Below, in pieces: positions 22,437 to 31,647 of a stretch of 64,000 bases of DNA. The stretch covers positions 6,634,001 through 6,698,000 of the forward strand of contig NZ_LN850107.1 of the NCBI RefSeq assembly GCF_900070365.1, written 5' to 3'. The position numbers were made by a program, and so were the translations under genes. How positions within the stretch are numbered: position 1 is the first letter of the stretch; the number at the start of each line of letters is the position of its first letter. The DNA is from Alloactinosynnema sp. L-07 (GTDB taxonomy: Bacteria > Actinomycetota > Actinomycetes > Mycobacteriales > Pseudonocardiaceae). The notes below the pieces were generated by a model, which was not told the DNA's origin, searched no databases, and saw only the letters and a program-made list of their open reading frames with translations.

Positions 22437-23427
22437 GTCAATTATCGAGGTGCGTGACCTGGTCAAGCACTTCCCGGTGAAGGTCGGCGTGCTCTTCAAG
22501 CGCACGGTCGGCCACGTCCGCGCGGTCGACGGCGTTTCGTTCGACCTCAAGCGCGGCGAGACCCTCGGCGTCGTGGGCGAGTCCGGCTGCGGCAAGTCGA
22601 CCCTGGCCCAGGTGCTGATGCGCCTGGAGCCGCCGACTTCGGGCACGGCCACGTTCGAGGGCCGGGACATGTTCAAGATGAAGGGCCCGGAGCTGCGCAA
22701 GCTGCGGCGCGACATCCAGATCGTGCTGCAGGACCCGTACACCTCGCTCAACCCGCGCATGACCGTCGGCGACATCGTCGGTGAGCCTTTCGAGATCCAC
22801 ACCGACGTGGCGCCGAAGGGGTCGCGGGCCAAGAAGGTGCGGGAGCTGCTCGACGTGGTCGGGCTCAACCCCGAGCACATCAACCGCTACCCGCACCAGT
22901 TCTCCGGCGGCCAGCGCCAGCGCATCGGCATCGCCCGCGCGCTCGCGCTGCGGCCGAAGGTGATCGTCTGCGACGAGCCGGTGTCCGCTTTGGACGTCTC
23001 GATCCAGGCGCAGGTGATGAACCTGCTCGGCGACCTGCAGACCGAGTTCGGACTGTCCTACCTGTTCATCGCCCACGACCTGTCGGTGGTCCGCCACCTG
23101 TCGAACCGGGTCGCGGTGATGTACCTGGGCAAGGTCGTCGAGATCGGCTCCGAGCAGGAGATCTACGAGCACCCGACGCACCCGTACACCCAGGCGCTGC
23201 TCTCCGCGGTGCCGGTGCCGGACCCCGAACTGCGGGGACAGCGCCAGGTGATCCGGCTTGAGGGTGACGTGCCGAGCCCGGTGGACCCGCCATCGGGCTG
23301 CCGGTTCCGCACCCGCTGCTGGAAGGCGCAGGAGATCTGCGCCGAGGAGGTTCCGGAACTCAAGACCAGGGTGGCGGCGCACCCCAGCGCCTGTCACTTC
23401 GCCGAGGAGAAGTCGGTCGTTCCCTGA
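22429..23427 (+). CDS. Oligopeptide ABC transporter ATPase (OppF/DppF type)
   Basis: A 332-residue second ATPase of the importer. Walker [10 protein letters not shown], signature [17 protein letters not shown], Walker [15 protein letters not shown] and the H-loop [11 protein letters not shown] are intact, and the C-terminal oligo_HPY region again ends with conserved Cys ([16 protein letters not shown]). The GTG start lies inside the end of the preceding gene. It is the last importer gene; a subtilase follows 49 bp later. Confidence 0.95.
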   Translation: MTESIIEVRDLVKHFPVKVGVLFKRTVGHVRAVDGVSFDLKRGETLGVVGESGCGKSTLAQVLMRLEPPTSGTATFEGRDMFKMKGPELRKLRRDIQIVLQDPYTSLNPRMTVGDIVGEPFEIHTDVAPKGSRAKKVRELLDVVGLNPEHINRYPHQFSGGQRQRIGIARALALRPKVIVCDEPVSALDVSIQAQVMNLLGDLQTEFGLSYLFIAHDLSVVRHLSNRVAVMYLGKVVEIGSEQEIYEHPTHPYTQALLSAVPVPDPELRGQRQVIRLEGDVPSPVDPPSGCRFRTRCWKAQEICAEEVPELKTRVAAHPSACHFAEEKSVVP

Positions 23428-23476
23428 TGTCGCGGCCGACCTCAGGGAAATGTCGAAAAGTCGAGAAGGAGAACGC

Positions 23477-25204
23477 GTGAAGCGACGCAAGACGCTCGTG
23501 GCAGCGCTCGCGGCACCCCTGGTCGTATCCCTGGCCTGGGTCGCCGTCCCGTCGGCGACCGCTGCCCAGGAGCTGTCCGGGAAGACCGTCGAGTTCAATG
23601 TCCTCGCCGCTGACGGCGCGAGCACGGAGGCCGTCGAGGCCGCCGTCCGCTCGGCCGGTGGCACCGTGGTGACCAGCAACAAGGCGGTCGGCCTCGTCAC
23701 GGCCACGGCGCCGGAGAACGGGTTCACCGCCCGGCTGTCGGGCGACAAGTCCGTCGACGGCGCGGCGCGGGTGAAGTCCATCGGCCAGTCCCCGGACGCG
23801 AAGGCGACCAAGGAGAAGGTCAAGGACGTCGAGAAGGAGAACAAGGCCGGTAACAACGGCAACGGCAAGCACGGCAACACCGCCGCGGGCATGGACCCGC
23901 TCGACAGCCAGCTGTGGGGCCTGACCGCCGTCCGTTCACACATGGCCCGCACCACGCAGGCCGGTGACCGCCGGGTCAAGGTCGGTGTCCTCGACACCGG
24001 CGTCGACGGCAGCCACCCGGACATCGCGCCGAACTTCGACCACGTCCTGTCGCGCAATTTCACCCACGACATCGTCAACGACGACCTCGGCCAGGTCGTC
24101 GACGGCCCGTGTGAGTACGCGGGCTGTGTCGACCCGGCCGACGTGGACAACGGCGGCCACGGCACGCACGTGGCGGGCACCATCGCCGCCGCGGCCGACG
24201 GCTTCGGCATCTCCGGTGTCGCCCCTGGCGTCTCCATCGTCAACATCCGCGGCGGCCAGGACTCCGGCTACTTCTTCCTCCAGCCGGTCGTCGACGCCAT
24301 GACCTACTCCGGCGACGCGGGCCTCGACGTGGTCAACATGTCGTTCTACGTCGACCCGTGGCTCTACAACTGCAAGAGCAACGCGGCGGACACCCCCGAG
24401 CAGCAGGCCGAGCAGAAGGTGATCATCAAGGCGATCACCCGGGCGATGAACTACGCCTACCGCAAGGGCGTCACCCAGATCGTGTCGCTGGGCAACCAGC
24501 ACCAGGACCTGGGCAAGCCGCTGCCCGACGCCACCAGCCCGGACTTCCCGGCGGGCACCGAGCACACCCGCACCATCGACAACGCCGACTGCCTCTCGAT
24601 GCCGATCGAGGGCCCGCACGCCCTCGGCGTCAGCGCGCTCGGCCCGTCGCTGGGCAAGGCCGACTACTCGAACTACGGCTTCGAGCGGATCTCGGTCTCG
24701 GCTCCCGGTGGGTGGTTCCGCGACGGTCTCGGCACTCCGACCTACCGCACCAACGGCAACCTGATCCTGTCGTCGTACCCCAAGAACGTCGCGCTGACCG
24801 AAGGCGCGATCGACGAGGCGGGCAACGTCACTCCGGACGGCGTGGCGCTGGGCGTGCAGAAGGCGTGCAAGTCCGACGGCATCTGCGGCTACTACCAGTT
24901 CCTGCAGGGCACCTCGATGGCGTCCCCGCACGCCAGCGGTGTCGCCGCGCTGATCGTGTCGCAGTACGGCAAGTACTCGCACGGATCGGTGTCGCTGGCC
25001 CCGGACAAGGTGGAGCGGGTGCTTGAGGGAACCGCGTTCGACAAGTCCTGCCCGTCGCCGCGCACGGTGGACTACACCCTCGTCGGTCGCCCGGCGGAGT
25101 TCAACGCCACCTGTGAGGGCAGCGCCGCGTTCAACAACTTCTACGGTCACGGCGTGGTCGACGCGTACGCGGCGGTCACCAACGGCAAGAAGTTCCTCAA
25201 GTAA
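23477..25204 (+). CDS. Secreted S8 family serine peptidase (subtilase)
   Basis: A 575-residue exported protease. It has a signal peptide (KRRKTLVAALAAPLVVSLAW, cleavage likely near ATAAQE) and an I9-like propeptide region up to about residue 120 with a Lys/Asn/Gly-rich linker. The catalytic domain follows, with Asp173 (VLDTGVDGSHPD), His228 (GGHGTHVAG) and Ser480 (GTSMASPHASG). The GTG start follows AGAAGGAGAA. Lying directly after a peptide importer, it likely supplies the peptides that importer takes up. No cell-wall anchor or membrane tail is seen, so it is probably released. Confidence 0.95.
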   Translation: MKRRKTLVAALAAPLVVSLAWVAVPSATAAQELSGKTVEFNVLAADGASTEAVEAAVRSAGGTVVTSNKAVGLVTATAPENGFTARLSGDKSVDGAARVKSIGQSPDAKATKEKVKDVEKENKAGNNGNGKHGNTAAGMDPLDSQLWGLTAVRSHMARTTQAGDRRVKVGVLDTGVDGSHPDIAPNFDHVLSRNFTHDIVNDDLGQVVDGPCEYAGCVDPADVDNGGHGTHVAGTIAAAADGFGISGVAPGVSIVNIRGGQDSGYFFLQPVVDAMTYSGDAGLDVVNMSFYVDPWLYNCKSNAADTPEQQAEQKVIIKAITRAMNYAYRKGVTQIVSLGNQHQDLGKPLPDATSPDFPAGTEHTRTIDNADCLSMPIEGPHALGVSALGPSLGKADYSNYGFERISVSAPGGWFRDGLGTPTYRTNGNLILSSYPKNVALTEGAIDEAGNVTPDGVALGVQKACKSDGICGYYQFLQGTSMASPHASGVAALIVSQYGKYSHGSVSLAPDKVERVLEGTAFDKSCPSPRTVDYTLVGRPAEFNATCEGSAAFNNFYGHGVVDAYAAVTNGKKFLK

Positions 25205-25219
25205 GTCCCTTTCGCGACG

Positions 25220-25245
25220 GCGGCCCCTTCTCCGGAAGGGGCCGC
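25220..25245 (+). terminator. Rho-independent-like terminator after the subtilase
   Basis: Stem GCGGCCCCTTC with complement GAAGGGGCCGC and a 4-base loop, 16 bp after the stop codon. It separates the importer/protease unit from the iron-regulated gene. Confidence 0.85.
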
Positions 25246-25268
25246 TGCTGTCTCTGGACACCGTGGAG

Positions 25269-25287
25269 TTAGGTGATGCTAACCTAA
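25269..25287. promoter_or_regulatory. DtxR/IdeR iron box
   Basis: TTAGGTGATGCTAACCTAA matches the 19-bp IdeR/DtxR consensus TTAGGTTAGSCTAACCTAA with two differences and lies six bases before the ATG of the siderophore-interacting protein. Iron-loaded DtxR-type repressor should block this gene and release it under iron limitation. Confidence 0.88.
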
Positions 25288-25292
25288 CTCCC

Positions 25293-26099
25293 ATGACCGA
25301 CGAGCGGCAGATCCTCACCGCGAGCGTGCTCGGCAGCAGCCGGGTGAGCCCGACGTTCATGCGGGTGACGATCGGCGGACCCGACCTCGAACACTTCGCG
25401 CCCCGTGGGTTCGATCAGTGGTTTCGCCTGTTCATGCCCAGGCAAGGGCAGGACGAGCTGCGGTTGCCGACCCGCGGGAGCGCCCTCTGGTACGCGCAAT
25501 ACCTCTTGATGGCCAAGGAGATCCGGCCGCTGGCCCGCAACTACACGGTGCGCGACTACCGCGCCGCGGGCGACGGCCGCCACGGTGACGACCCGGAGAT
25601 CGACATCGACTTCGCCTGCCACGGCGACGACGCGCCTGCTTGCGCGTGGGCGACCTCGGCGACCGTGGGCACGCGGGTCGGGCTGCTCGATGAAGGTCCG
25701 AGCTACCACCCGCGGGCGGGATCGCGCTGGCACTTGCTGGCGGGCGACGAGAGTGCGCTGCCAGCGGTGCTGGGCATCCTGCGCTCGCTGCCCCGCGACG
25801 CGAGGGTCGAGGCGTTCATCGAGATCCCGCACGCCGACGACGCCCAGCTGGTCGACGCCCCGGATGGCGCCAAGATCCACTGGCTCGTCCGGCACGACCA
25901 CCAGGCGCGACCGGGGAAGCTGGCGCTGCGCGCGGTGCGGGAGGCGACGTTGCCGATCGGGCCCTGCTATGCCTTCGTCGCTGGGGAATCGCAGTTGGCG
26001 ACCGGCTTGCGCAGGCACCTGGTGAACGACCGGGACGTCCCCAAGGCGGACGTGACCTTCACCGGCTACTGGAAGGTCGGCCGCGCCGCGTCGAGCTGA
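25293..26099 (+). CDS. Siderophore-interacting protein (ferric-siderophore reductase type)
   Basis: A 268-residue FAD-binding reductase-like protein of the SIP/ViuB family, which frees iron from imported ferric siderophores in the cytosol. Visible features are the FAD-domain motif RNYTVRDYR and the NAD(P)-domain region HLLAGDESALPAVLGILRSL with the family text AGDESALPA. The start is set by the ATG just after the iron box; a longer frame runs through the box and terminator. The iron box and function agree well. Confidence 0.93.
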   Translation: MTDERQILTASVLGSSRVSPTFMRVTIGGPDLEHFAPRGFDQWFRLFMPRQGQDELRLPTRGSALWYAQYLLMAKEIRPLARNYTVRDYRAAGDGRHGDDPEIDIDFACHGDDAPACAWATSATVGTRVGLLDEGPSYHPRAGSRWHLLAGDESALPAVLGILRSLPRDARVEAFIEIPHADDAQLVDAPDGAKIHWLVRHDHQARPGKLALRAVREATLPIGPCYAFVAGESQLATGLRRHLVNDRDVPKADVTFTGYWKVGRAASS

Positions 26100-26105
26100 C
26101 TTCGC

Positions 26106-26134
26106 GGGCGGGCTTCCCAAGTGGTGGCCCGCCC
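26106..26134. terminator. Terminator between convergent genes
   Basis: GGGCGGGC at 26106-26113 pairs with GCCCGCCC at 26127-26134 across a 13-base loop, in the 42-bp gap between two convergent genes. Confidence 0.65.
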
Positions 26135-26141
26135 CACGTCG

Positions 26142-27602
26142 TCAGCGGTTCGACGCGCGCTTGACGAACTCGGCGATGTCCTTGGACTGCTGTACCCGCG
26201 ACGGTTCATGGACGTACATCATGTGCCCGGCCGGGTAGTAGACGACCTCGATGTTCGCTCGCAGCTCGGCGGGCACCGCCAGATGGGCCAGGGTGTGCTC
26301 GGTGGCGAAGTACGGGGTGGCGCCGTCGGTGTAGCCGGAGGCGACGTGGATCTTCAGGTGCGGGTTGGCCCGCATCACCCCGGCGAGCTTGTCGGCGACG
26401 GTCACGTGGGAGTTCTCGAACTCCTTGAACGACCAGTCCTTGTTCACCGACAGGCTCAGCACCTCGTACGGCAAGTCCTTGCGGTAGGCCAGTTCGGTGT
26501 GCAGATAGTGGTTGATCCCGGCCGTGTACGCGCCCATGATCGCCGACATCGACGGGTCCTCGCGCAGCTGCTCGTGGCCGTAGTCGGCGTCCCAGCCGGT
26601 GAAGCGGCCGTCGAGCCTGCCCACGGTCTGCTTGCGGTGGCGCAGCAGCTCGACGAAGAACCGGGTGTGCTCGATGCGCAGGTCGACCCGGTCGACGTAC
26701 TCCTCGGACAGCCCCGACAGCGCGGCCACCTTGGCCACCGCTGCCGCACGGTCCTCAGTGGACAGTCGGGAGCCCTGGTGCAGCGCCCACGGGTAGTCGC
26801 GGGTGGCGAACTCCTCGGCCTCGGCCAGGACCTCGTCGAGCGGACGGTCGCCGTGCAGGCCGTGGTGGTGGGCGATCGCGGCGTAGGTCGGCAGGTAGAG
26901 CGCGTAGGGCAGGTCGTTGCCCTCGGCGAAGATGAGTGTGGAGAAGTCGAGCACCGACGAGATCAGGATCAGCCCGTTGAGGTACATCCCGTGCCTGGAC
27001 TGCAGGTGCTCGGCCAGGCCGCCCGCCCGGGTGGTGCCGTAGGACTCGCCCGCCAGGAACTTCGGCGACACCCACCGGCCGTTGCGCGTGGTCCACAGCC
27101 GGATGACCTCGCCGACGGACTCGAGGTCGGCCTGGAAGCCGTGGTGGTCGCCGGGCTTCTCGCCCTTCACCGCGCGGGAGAACCCGGTCGACACCGGGTC
27201 GATGAAGACCAGGTCGCTGTGGGTCAGCAGGGTCTCCTGGTTGTCCGCCAGCCCATAGGGCGGCGGCGTCAGCGCGCCCGCGTCGCCACTCACTACCCGG
27301 CGGGGACCGAATACCCCAAGGTGCAGCCAGATGCTCGACGACCCCGGCCCGCCGTTGAAGGCGAAGGTGACCGGGCGGGTGGCCGGGTCGGCGCCGTCGA
27401 GGGTGTAGGCGGTGACGAAGACCTCCGCTTTGGGGACGTGCCCGTCGAAGGTGCCGTCGGTGACCACCTCCTTGCGCAGCACGAGCCTGCCCGTCGTGGC
27501 GGTGTAGGCCAGCTTCCGCTTGCGTACTGTCAGCGTGTGCGACGTGGTGACCAGGTCGTCGGTGGGCTCAGGGGTCGTGGGCCCGTCGGCGGTTGCGTCC
27601 AT
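26142..27602 (-). CDS. S10 family serine carboxypeptidase-like peptidase
   Basis: A 486-residue alpha/beta-hydrolase-fold peptidase. The oxyanion region FNGGPGSSS and the nucleophile elbow GESYGT (Ser187) are characteristic of serine carboxypeptidases, and the catalytic His is probably in [14 protein letters not shown] near the C-terminus. No signal peptide is evident, so it may act in the cytosol on short peptides, unlike eukaryotic vacuolar members. It stands alone, convergent to the siderophore gene and divergent from the glycosylase gene (44 bp between starts). Confidence 0.9.
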   Translation of the reverse strand: MDATADGPTTPEPTDDLVTTSHTLTVRKRKLAYTATTGRLVLRKEVVTDGTFDGHVPKAEVFVTAYTLDGADPATRPVTFAFNGGPGSSSIWLHLGVFGPRRVVSGDAGALTPPPYGLADNQETLLTHSDLVFIDPVSTGFSRAVKGEKPGDHHGFQADLESVGEVIRLWTTRNGRWVSPKFLAGESYGTTRAGGLAEHLQSRHGMYLNGLILISSVLDFSTLIFAEGNDLPYALYLPTYAAIAHHHGLHGDRPLDEVLAEAEEFATRDYPWALHQGSRLSTEDRAAAVAKVAALSGLSEEYVDRVDLRIEHTRFFVELLRHRKQTVGRLDGRFTGWDADYGHEQLREDPSMSAIMGAYTAGINHYLHTELAYRKDLPYEVLSLSVNKDWSFKEFENSHVTVADKLAGVMRANPHLKIHVASGYTDGATPYFATEHTLAHLAVPAELRANIEVVYYPAGHMMYVHEPSRVQQSKDIAEFVKRASNR

Positions 27603-27646
27603 GCGCCGACCCTACGGCCTGCCCCCGCGGCACTTGGCGGAAACCG

Positions 27647-28339
27647 ATGACAATAGACGAACTCGATCGCGCGGTAAGTGAATGTCGAGCCTGCCCCCGC
27701 CTCGTCGCCTGGCGTGAGGAGGTCGCCAGAGTCAAACGCGCGGCCTTCCGCGACGAGGAATACTGGGGCAGACCGGTTCCCGGCTTCGGCCCACCCACCG
27801 CGAGGGTCGCCATCATCGGCCTGGCCCCCGCCGCCCACGGCGCCAACCGCACCGGCCGCATGTTCACCGGCGACCGCTCCGGCGACTTCCTTTACGCCGC
27901 ACTGCACGCGGTCGGCCTGGCCTCCCAGCCCACCTCGGTGTCGGCGGACGACGGGCTGGAGCTGTACGGGGTGCGGATCACGGCCCCGGTGAAGTGCGCG
28001 CCCCCGGCCAACAAGCCGACGCCGCTGGAACGGGACACGTGCAGGCCGTGGCTGTCGCAGGAACTTGAGTTGCTCCGGCCGACTTTGCGGGCGGTGGTCG
28101 TCCTCGGGGCTTTCGGCTGGCAGGCGGCACTGCCGGTGTTGGGTCGGTTCTGGGAGGTGGGGCGGCCTCGGTTCGGGCACGGGGTGGGGTACTCGGTGGC
28201 GGCGGTGGATGGGGGACCCGGGTTGTTGCTGTTGGGGAGCTACCACGTGAGCCAGCAGAACACCTTCACCGGAAAGCTGACGCAGCCGATGCTGCGGGAC
28301 GTACTCGTTCGCGCGGCCGTAGCGGCGGGCTTGATCTGA
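27647..28339 (+). CDS. Uracil-DNA glycosylase, family 5 (UdgB) like
   Basis: A 230-residue DNA repair glycosylase. Four cysteines fit a [4Fe-4S] cluster: two in [10 protein letters not shown] near the N-terminus and two in APVKCAPP and RDTCRPWL. Motif 1 reads [19 protein letters not shown], which lacks the acidic residue of family 4, and motif 2 is the SYHVSQQN segment; both point to family 5 (UDGb), which also removes other deaminated bases. The ATG at 27647 is chosen because the Cys motif then follows closely. Placement in family 5 over family 4 is from motif reading only. Confidence 0.88.
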   Translation: MTIDELDRAVSECRACPRLVAWREEVARVKRAAFRDEEYWGRPVPGFGPPTARVAIIGLAPAAHGANRTGRMFTGDRSGDFLYAALHAVGLASQPTSVSADDGLELYGVRITAPVKCAPPANKPTPLERDTCRPWLSQELELLRPTLRAVVVLGAFGWQAALPVLGRFWEVGRPRFGHGVGYSVAAVDGGPGLLLLGSYHVSQQNTFTGKLTQPMLRDVLVRAAVAAGLI

Positions 28340-28392
28340 CGTCGGCAGGCTGCCTACACCCCGACGCGGGACGCAGGCGTTGTCGCCGACCT

Positions 28393-28428
28393 GTTCCGCG
28401 AAAACAGCAGTTCCATGTGTCGCGGAAC
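28393..28428. terminator. Possible terminator hairpin
   Basis: GTTCCGCG at 28393-28400 is complementary to CGCGGAAC at 28421-28428 in the 115-bp gap between convergent genes. The loop is long (20 bases), so efficiency is doubtful. Confidence 0.4.
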
Positions 28429-28454
28429 GGTGTAAAACGTGGAACGGAGAGCCA

Positions 28455-29138
28455 CTAACTGCTGAGCCACTCGGTTACGACGGCCAAGAACTCGTCGGAC
28501 GCGTCTCGGTGCGGTGTGTGGCCCGCGTCGATCGTGACAAGAGTGCTGTCCTTGATCATTCCCGCGTACTCGGCCAGCGCGTCCTGAGGAATCTGGCTGG
28601 TCGGGCCGCCCGCGATCACCAGCGTGCGGGCCGTGATCGCCGACAGCGCCTCCCGCCGGTTCGGTGCGGGGTTGTCGATCTGCACGCGAATGTCGCGCAC
28701 GACCCGCCAGTCGTAGGGCAGGGTCTCGTCCTCCGGGTTCGGCATTGAGGCGGCGGGCGGGTCGGCGGGCACCGGGGGCCGGGGTTCCTCCAGCACCAGA
28801 TCACCCACCAGGTCCGGCCGTTCGGCGGCCACGAGGGAAGCGACTACCGCGCCCATCGAGTGGCCGATCACCAGCGGCCGGTCCAGTCCGAGCAGCGTCA
28901 GCGCGTGGATCACGTCGTCGGCCATCAGTTCCAGCGAGTACGTCGGCGTCCGGTCGGACCGGCCGTGCCCCCGCAGGTCGAACGCGTGTCGGTGTACCGG
29001 CAGCGGCACCGGGTCCCAGGTCGTCGTGTCGTGGCCGAGGCCGTGGAGCAGGACAGCGGGCGCGCCGGAGCCGGAGCGGGCGCAGTTCAGGCGGACGCCG
29101 TTGGGAAGCAGCACACGATCGACACTACCCAGATCCAT
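28455..29138 (-). CDS. Alpha/beta fold hydrolase
   Basis: A 227-residue hydrolase of unknown substrate. The HG motif (LLHGLGHDTTTW), the nucleophile elbow GHSMGA and the C-terminal DAGHTPHRD with the catalytic His are in the right order for the alpha/beta hydrolase superfamily; the acid probably lies between. The start at 29138 has GAG upstream; another Met at 29162 would add eight residues. Longer N-terminal extensions on this strand look non-coding. It is convergent with the glycosylase gene. Confidence 0.85.
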   Translation of the reverse strand: MDLGSVDRVLLPNGVRLNCARSGSGAPAVLLHGLGHDTTTWDPVPLPVHRHAFDLRGHGRSDRTPTYSLELMADDVIHALTLLGLDRPLVIGHSMGAVVASLVAAERPDLVGDLVLEEPRPPVPADPPAASMPNPEDETLPYDWRVVRDIRVQIDNPAPNRREALSAITARTLVIAGGPTSQIPQDALAEYAGMIKDSTLVTIDAGHTPHRDASDEFLAVVTEWLSS

Positions 29139-29468
29139 AGTGCTCACTGTGGAGGTCGCCATCGGGGGTCGCGCTGATCGGGCTACGCCGATCGGATGAC
29201 CACTCTCGAATGGAGTAACACGGGTCGCGGGACCGGCGACGGTGGTGGTGTCGGACCTGGTCGTTGGGGCCGGGGCGGCATGGTGCAAGATCAACTTAGG
29301 GCGGGTTGGGCTTGGACGGATCACCTGATGTGATCGAACCCTGGTGAAATCTGGTCGAACTAGATCCGTTTGAGGGACTAACACCGATAGCGTCGGACAG
29401 TAAGGTGGTCGAGACGATCTGCTCTCGATCAGCGGTATTCGACGGCGTCGAGGTCAGGAATTGGGAAG
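29139..29468. other. 330-bp intergenic region
   Basis: Divergent spacer between the hydrolase and a small membrane protein gene, presumably holding both promoters. No repeat, RNA or conserved small frame was recognised. Confidence 0.5.
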
Positions 29469-29810
29469 ATGAACGCGCAACGCGTCCGAAGGGTGATGGC
29501 GCCCGCCGCCTTCAGTGTGGCGGTCGGTTTTGTGTCCGTCGCAGGCGGGATCGCGCTCGCGGATCTGTTCCACCTGTCCGGGACAGCTTGGTTGGCCGTC
29601 CTTTTCGCGGTCGCGATCGGTTTGTCGGTCGCGGCGGGAGTGGGATGGTCGAAATTCACACTCGCCATCCGGGAAAAGGACGGTCCCGCGCTACTTCCGC
29701 CTCTTCATGGCGAGAACCGTGCCTCCGAAGGTGCACACCGCCACCGGGACCGCGACCCAGGCGCCCATGCTGTTCCGGGCCACGATCATGAACACGGACA
29801 CTCCTACTAG
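29469..29810 (+). CDS. Small two-helix membrane protein
   Basis: A 113-residue protein of unknown function. Two hydrophobic helices are clear (about residues 12-32, AAFSVAVGFVSVAGGIALAD, and 40-60, TAWLAVLFAVAIGLSVAAGV), followed by a hydrophilic His-rich tail (HDHEHGHSY). The ATG has GGGAAG upstream. Its last 120 bases overlap the 3' end of the convergent gene at 29691-30143 on the other strand, so the tail is antisense to that gene's last membrane helix. The membrane part is convincing, the tail less so. Confidence 0.6.
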   Translation: MNAQRVRRVMAPAAFSVAVGFVSVAGGIALADLFHLSGTAWLAVLFAVAIGLSVAAGVGWSKFTLAIREKDGPALLPPLHGENRASEGAHRHRDRDPGAHAVPGHDHEHGHSY

Positions 29811-30143
29811 CGCCAGGATGCCCAGCGCGAAGACCACGGCGATCAGCAGCGCCGTCAGCGCCGCCGTCTTCCGGACCCAGCCCGCGTTGTCCTCCGACAT
29901 CAACTGGTGCCAGAGGATCAGTTGGGCGAGTATGCCGCTGCCTCGGCTGGTGGTCTTCGGCGGCGCGGTGACCGGCTGCTCCTGGGGTGGCCGCTGCGTG
30001 AGCGCGGCGCTTGGCTCCTCGTCCGCCGAGTCGGCGGGCGGCTGCGACCTGACCGTGGGGACCGCTCCTGTTCGGGTGTCGGGTGGCCGCCACTGAGCGG
30101 CACCTATGGGGTCGGAGAACTCGGGGGGACGCGCCTGCGTCAT
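29691..30143 (-). CDS. Small membrane protein downstream of the XRE regulator
   Basis: A 150-residue protein with a Pro/Thr/Gln-rich disordered N-terminal half (PQEQPVTAPPKTT) and two C-terminal membrane helices (ALTALLIAVVFALGILALVG and AWVAVPVAVCTFGGTVLAM) ending in KRRK. The ATG at 30143 is preceded by GGAG at a good distance, better than the GTG at 30155. It starts 48 bp after the XRE gene on the same strand and is probably co-transcribed. Function unknown. Confidence 0.7.
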   Translation of the reverse strand: MTQARPPEFSDPIGAAQWRPPDTRTGAVPTVRSQPPADSADEEPSAALTQRPPQEQPVTAPPKTTSRGSGILAQLILWHQLMSEDNAGWVRKTAALTALLIAVVFALGILALVGVSVFMIVARNSMGAWVAVPVAVCTFGGTVLAMKRRK

Positions 30144-30191
30144 GCTCTGCTCCACAAGTCGGGCCGGTGCGCACCAAGATCGAAGCGCCGG

Positions 30192-31076
30192 TCACCGCCC
30201 GGCTGTCCGGCCCTGACGGGCGATGTCGTCGTACACGAGCTTGAGCAGGCCCAGCGAGTCCGACTCGGACAGCGTGAGCTTCTCGATGGCGAAAAAGCGG
30301 TCCCAGTACTCCGAAACGGTCTGCGAGTCGTCGTTGGTCACGTAGTCGCGGCCGAGGTTCTCCACGAACAGGACCGTCTCGATCCCGATCTCCGGTTCGA
30401 GGTCGAGCAGCATGAACGGGCCCGCCATACCGATGTGCGCGCCCTTGGCGAACGGCACGACCAGCAGGGTCACGTCGGGATCCGCGGCCGTGTCGATCAG
30501 GTGGCCGAGCTGCCGCGCCATCGCGGCCGGGCCGCCGACGACGCGCCGGATCGCGGCCTCGTCGAGAATCGTGGTGATCTTCGGCTTGCCATCGCCGAGT
30601 ACCTCGCGCTGCCGTTGGAGCCGGGCCGAGACGGCGAGCTCGACCTTGGCCCTGTCCTGGTGGACGGTCTCGACGGTGGCCCGCGCGTAGTCCTCGGTCT
30701 GGAACAGGCCCGGGATGAACAGCGGATCGAACTCGCGGATGTGGGTGGCCGCGCTCTCGTAGGCGAGCATCCGCCGGAACGGCTGGCCGATGACCTCGGC
30801 GTAGGGCGCGTGCCACGGCTGCGCGCGGCTCTGTTTCGCCATCGCGATCATCTTCGCCAATTCGGCGGCGTCGGTGACGCCGTAGGCGGCGAGTGTGGCC
30901 TTGAGGTCGGCGGTGGTGAGGCCCACCGTCGCCTGCTCGATCCTGATCATCTTCGACACCGACCAGTCCATCGCCAGCGCGGCCTGGAGCTGCGTCATGC
31001 CCGCTTTCTCGCGGTAGCCCCGCAGCTTTCGGCGCACAAGGCTGTCGAGCAGATCGGGGTCATAAGGTCGGGTCAT
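30192..31076 (-). CDS. XRE-family regulator with DUF5753 domain
   Basis: A 294-residue DNA-binding protein. The N-terminal helix-turn-helix covers about residues 12-65 (GMTQLQAALAMDWSVSKMIR), and the rest is a DUF5753-type sensor domain (PLFIPGLFQTEDYARA, TLLVVPFAKGAHIGMAG, PFMLLDLEP). Such proteins are abundant in actinomycetes and are typically linked to small DUF397 proteins, here encoded divergently at 31398. Members of this pairing such as WhiJ-type regulators affect development, but the target here is unknown. Confidence 0.92.
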   Translation of the reverse strand: MTRPYDPDLLDSLVRRKLRGYREKAGMTQLQAALAMDWSVSKMIRIEQATVGLTTADLKATLAAYGVTDAAELAKMIAMAKQSRAQPWHAPYAEVIGQPFRRMLAYESAATHIREFDPLFIPGLFQTEDYARATVETVHQDRAKVELAVSARLQRQREVLGDGKPKITTILDEAAIRRVVGGPAAMARQLGHLIDTAADPDVTLLVVPFAKGAHIGMAGPFMLLDLEPEIGIETVLFVENLGRDYVTNDDSQTVSEYWDRFFAIEKLTLSESDSLGLLKLVYDDIARQGRTAGR

Positions 31077-31397
31077 GGTCCTTCCTCTCGTCGGCCAACT
31101 ATTACTCCCGGTCACTCACACGGGGGACCTCGTCAGAGGGTCGCCACGTGGCCATCTGACACCTGGCTACCACTCTATCGTGGGAATTTAGCACGCGCGG
31201 AGCGACGACACCGGGTTGGCACACCTCGGACGCGGCATAAGTTGGACACCTTTGGCGGCCTAATGGCTACAGAACGTAACCGGCGCGGCGCGTCCGGGCT
31301 ACCGGAATTGGTCAACGCAGCGGATTCATCGGGGCCGATCGGAACGGGATAATCGTGATCGCCGTCTCCATGGTGGGGACGTGCGGAGGAGGGGACG
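31077..31397. promoter_or_regulatory. Divergent promoter region of the XRE/DUF397 pair
   Basis: A 321-bp spacer between the divergent XRE and DUF397 genes. It should contain both promoters and the regulator's operator. Its composition is lower in GC than the flanks; no obvious inverted repeat was identified by eye. Confidence 0.45.
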
Positions 31398-31571
31398 ATG
31401 TCGGCACCGAATGGTCCGGCTTGGCGCAAGAGCAGTCGCAGCGCCAATCACGCGTGTGTGGAAATCGCCTGGCCGAATTGCGACACCATTCGTGACTCGA
31501 AGAGTCCGGGGCGGACGCTGGGGATTTCGCGGTATTCGGTCACACGGCTGATCGCGTTTGTCCGGCTGTGA
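31398..31571 (+). CDS. DUF397 domain protein
   Basis: A 57-residue protein in which almost the whole chain is the DUF397 domain: WRKSSRSANHACVEIAW, then IRDSKSPGRTLGISRY. The ATG at 31398 is preceded by GGAGGGGAC. It lies divergent from the DUF5753 XRE gene, the standard arrangement of these pairs, in which the small acidic partner is thought to modulate the regulator. A similar pair occurs at 60515-61568. Confidence 0.9.
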   Translation: MSAPNGPAWRKSSRSANHACVEIAWPNCDTIRDSKSPGRTLGISRYSVTRLIAFVRL

Positions 31572-31647
31572 CGCCGGTACGCGCTTTCGGCTCGGCCGGG
31601 AACAGGATCTGATCGCTTCTGTCGCCGGGGTGGTGCATGCTCGGCGC

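Noticed and set aside
20352-22883. 843-codon minus-strand open frame
   Set aside because: It lies antisense to the importer permease and ATPase genes, has Arg/His/Asp-rich composition without domains, and results from GC-rich codon structure.
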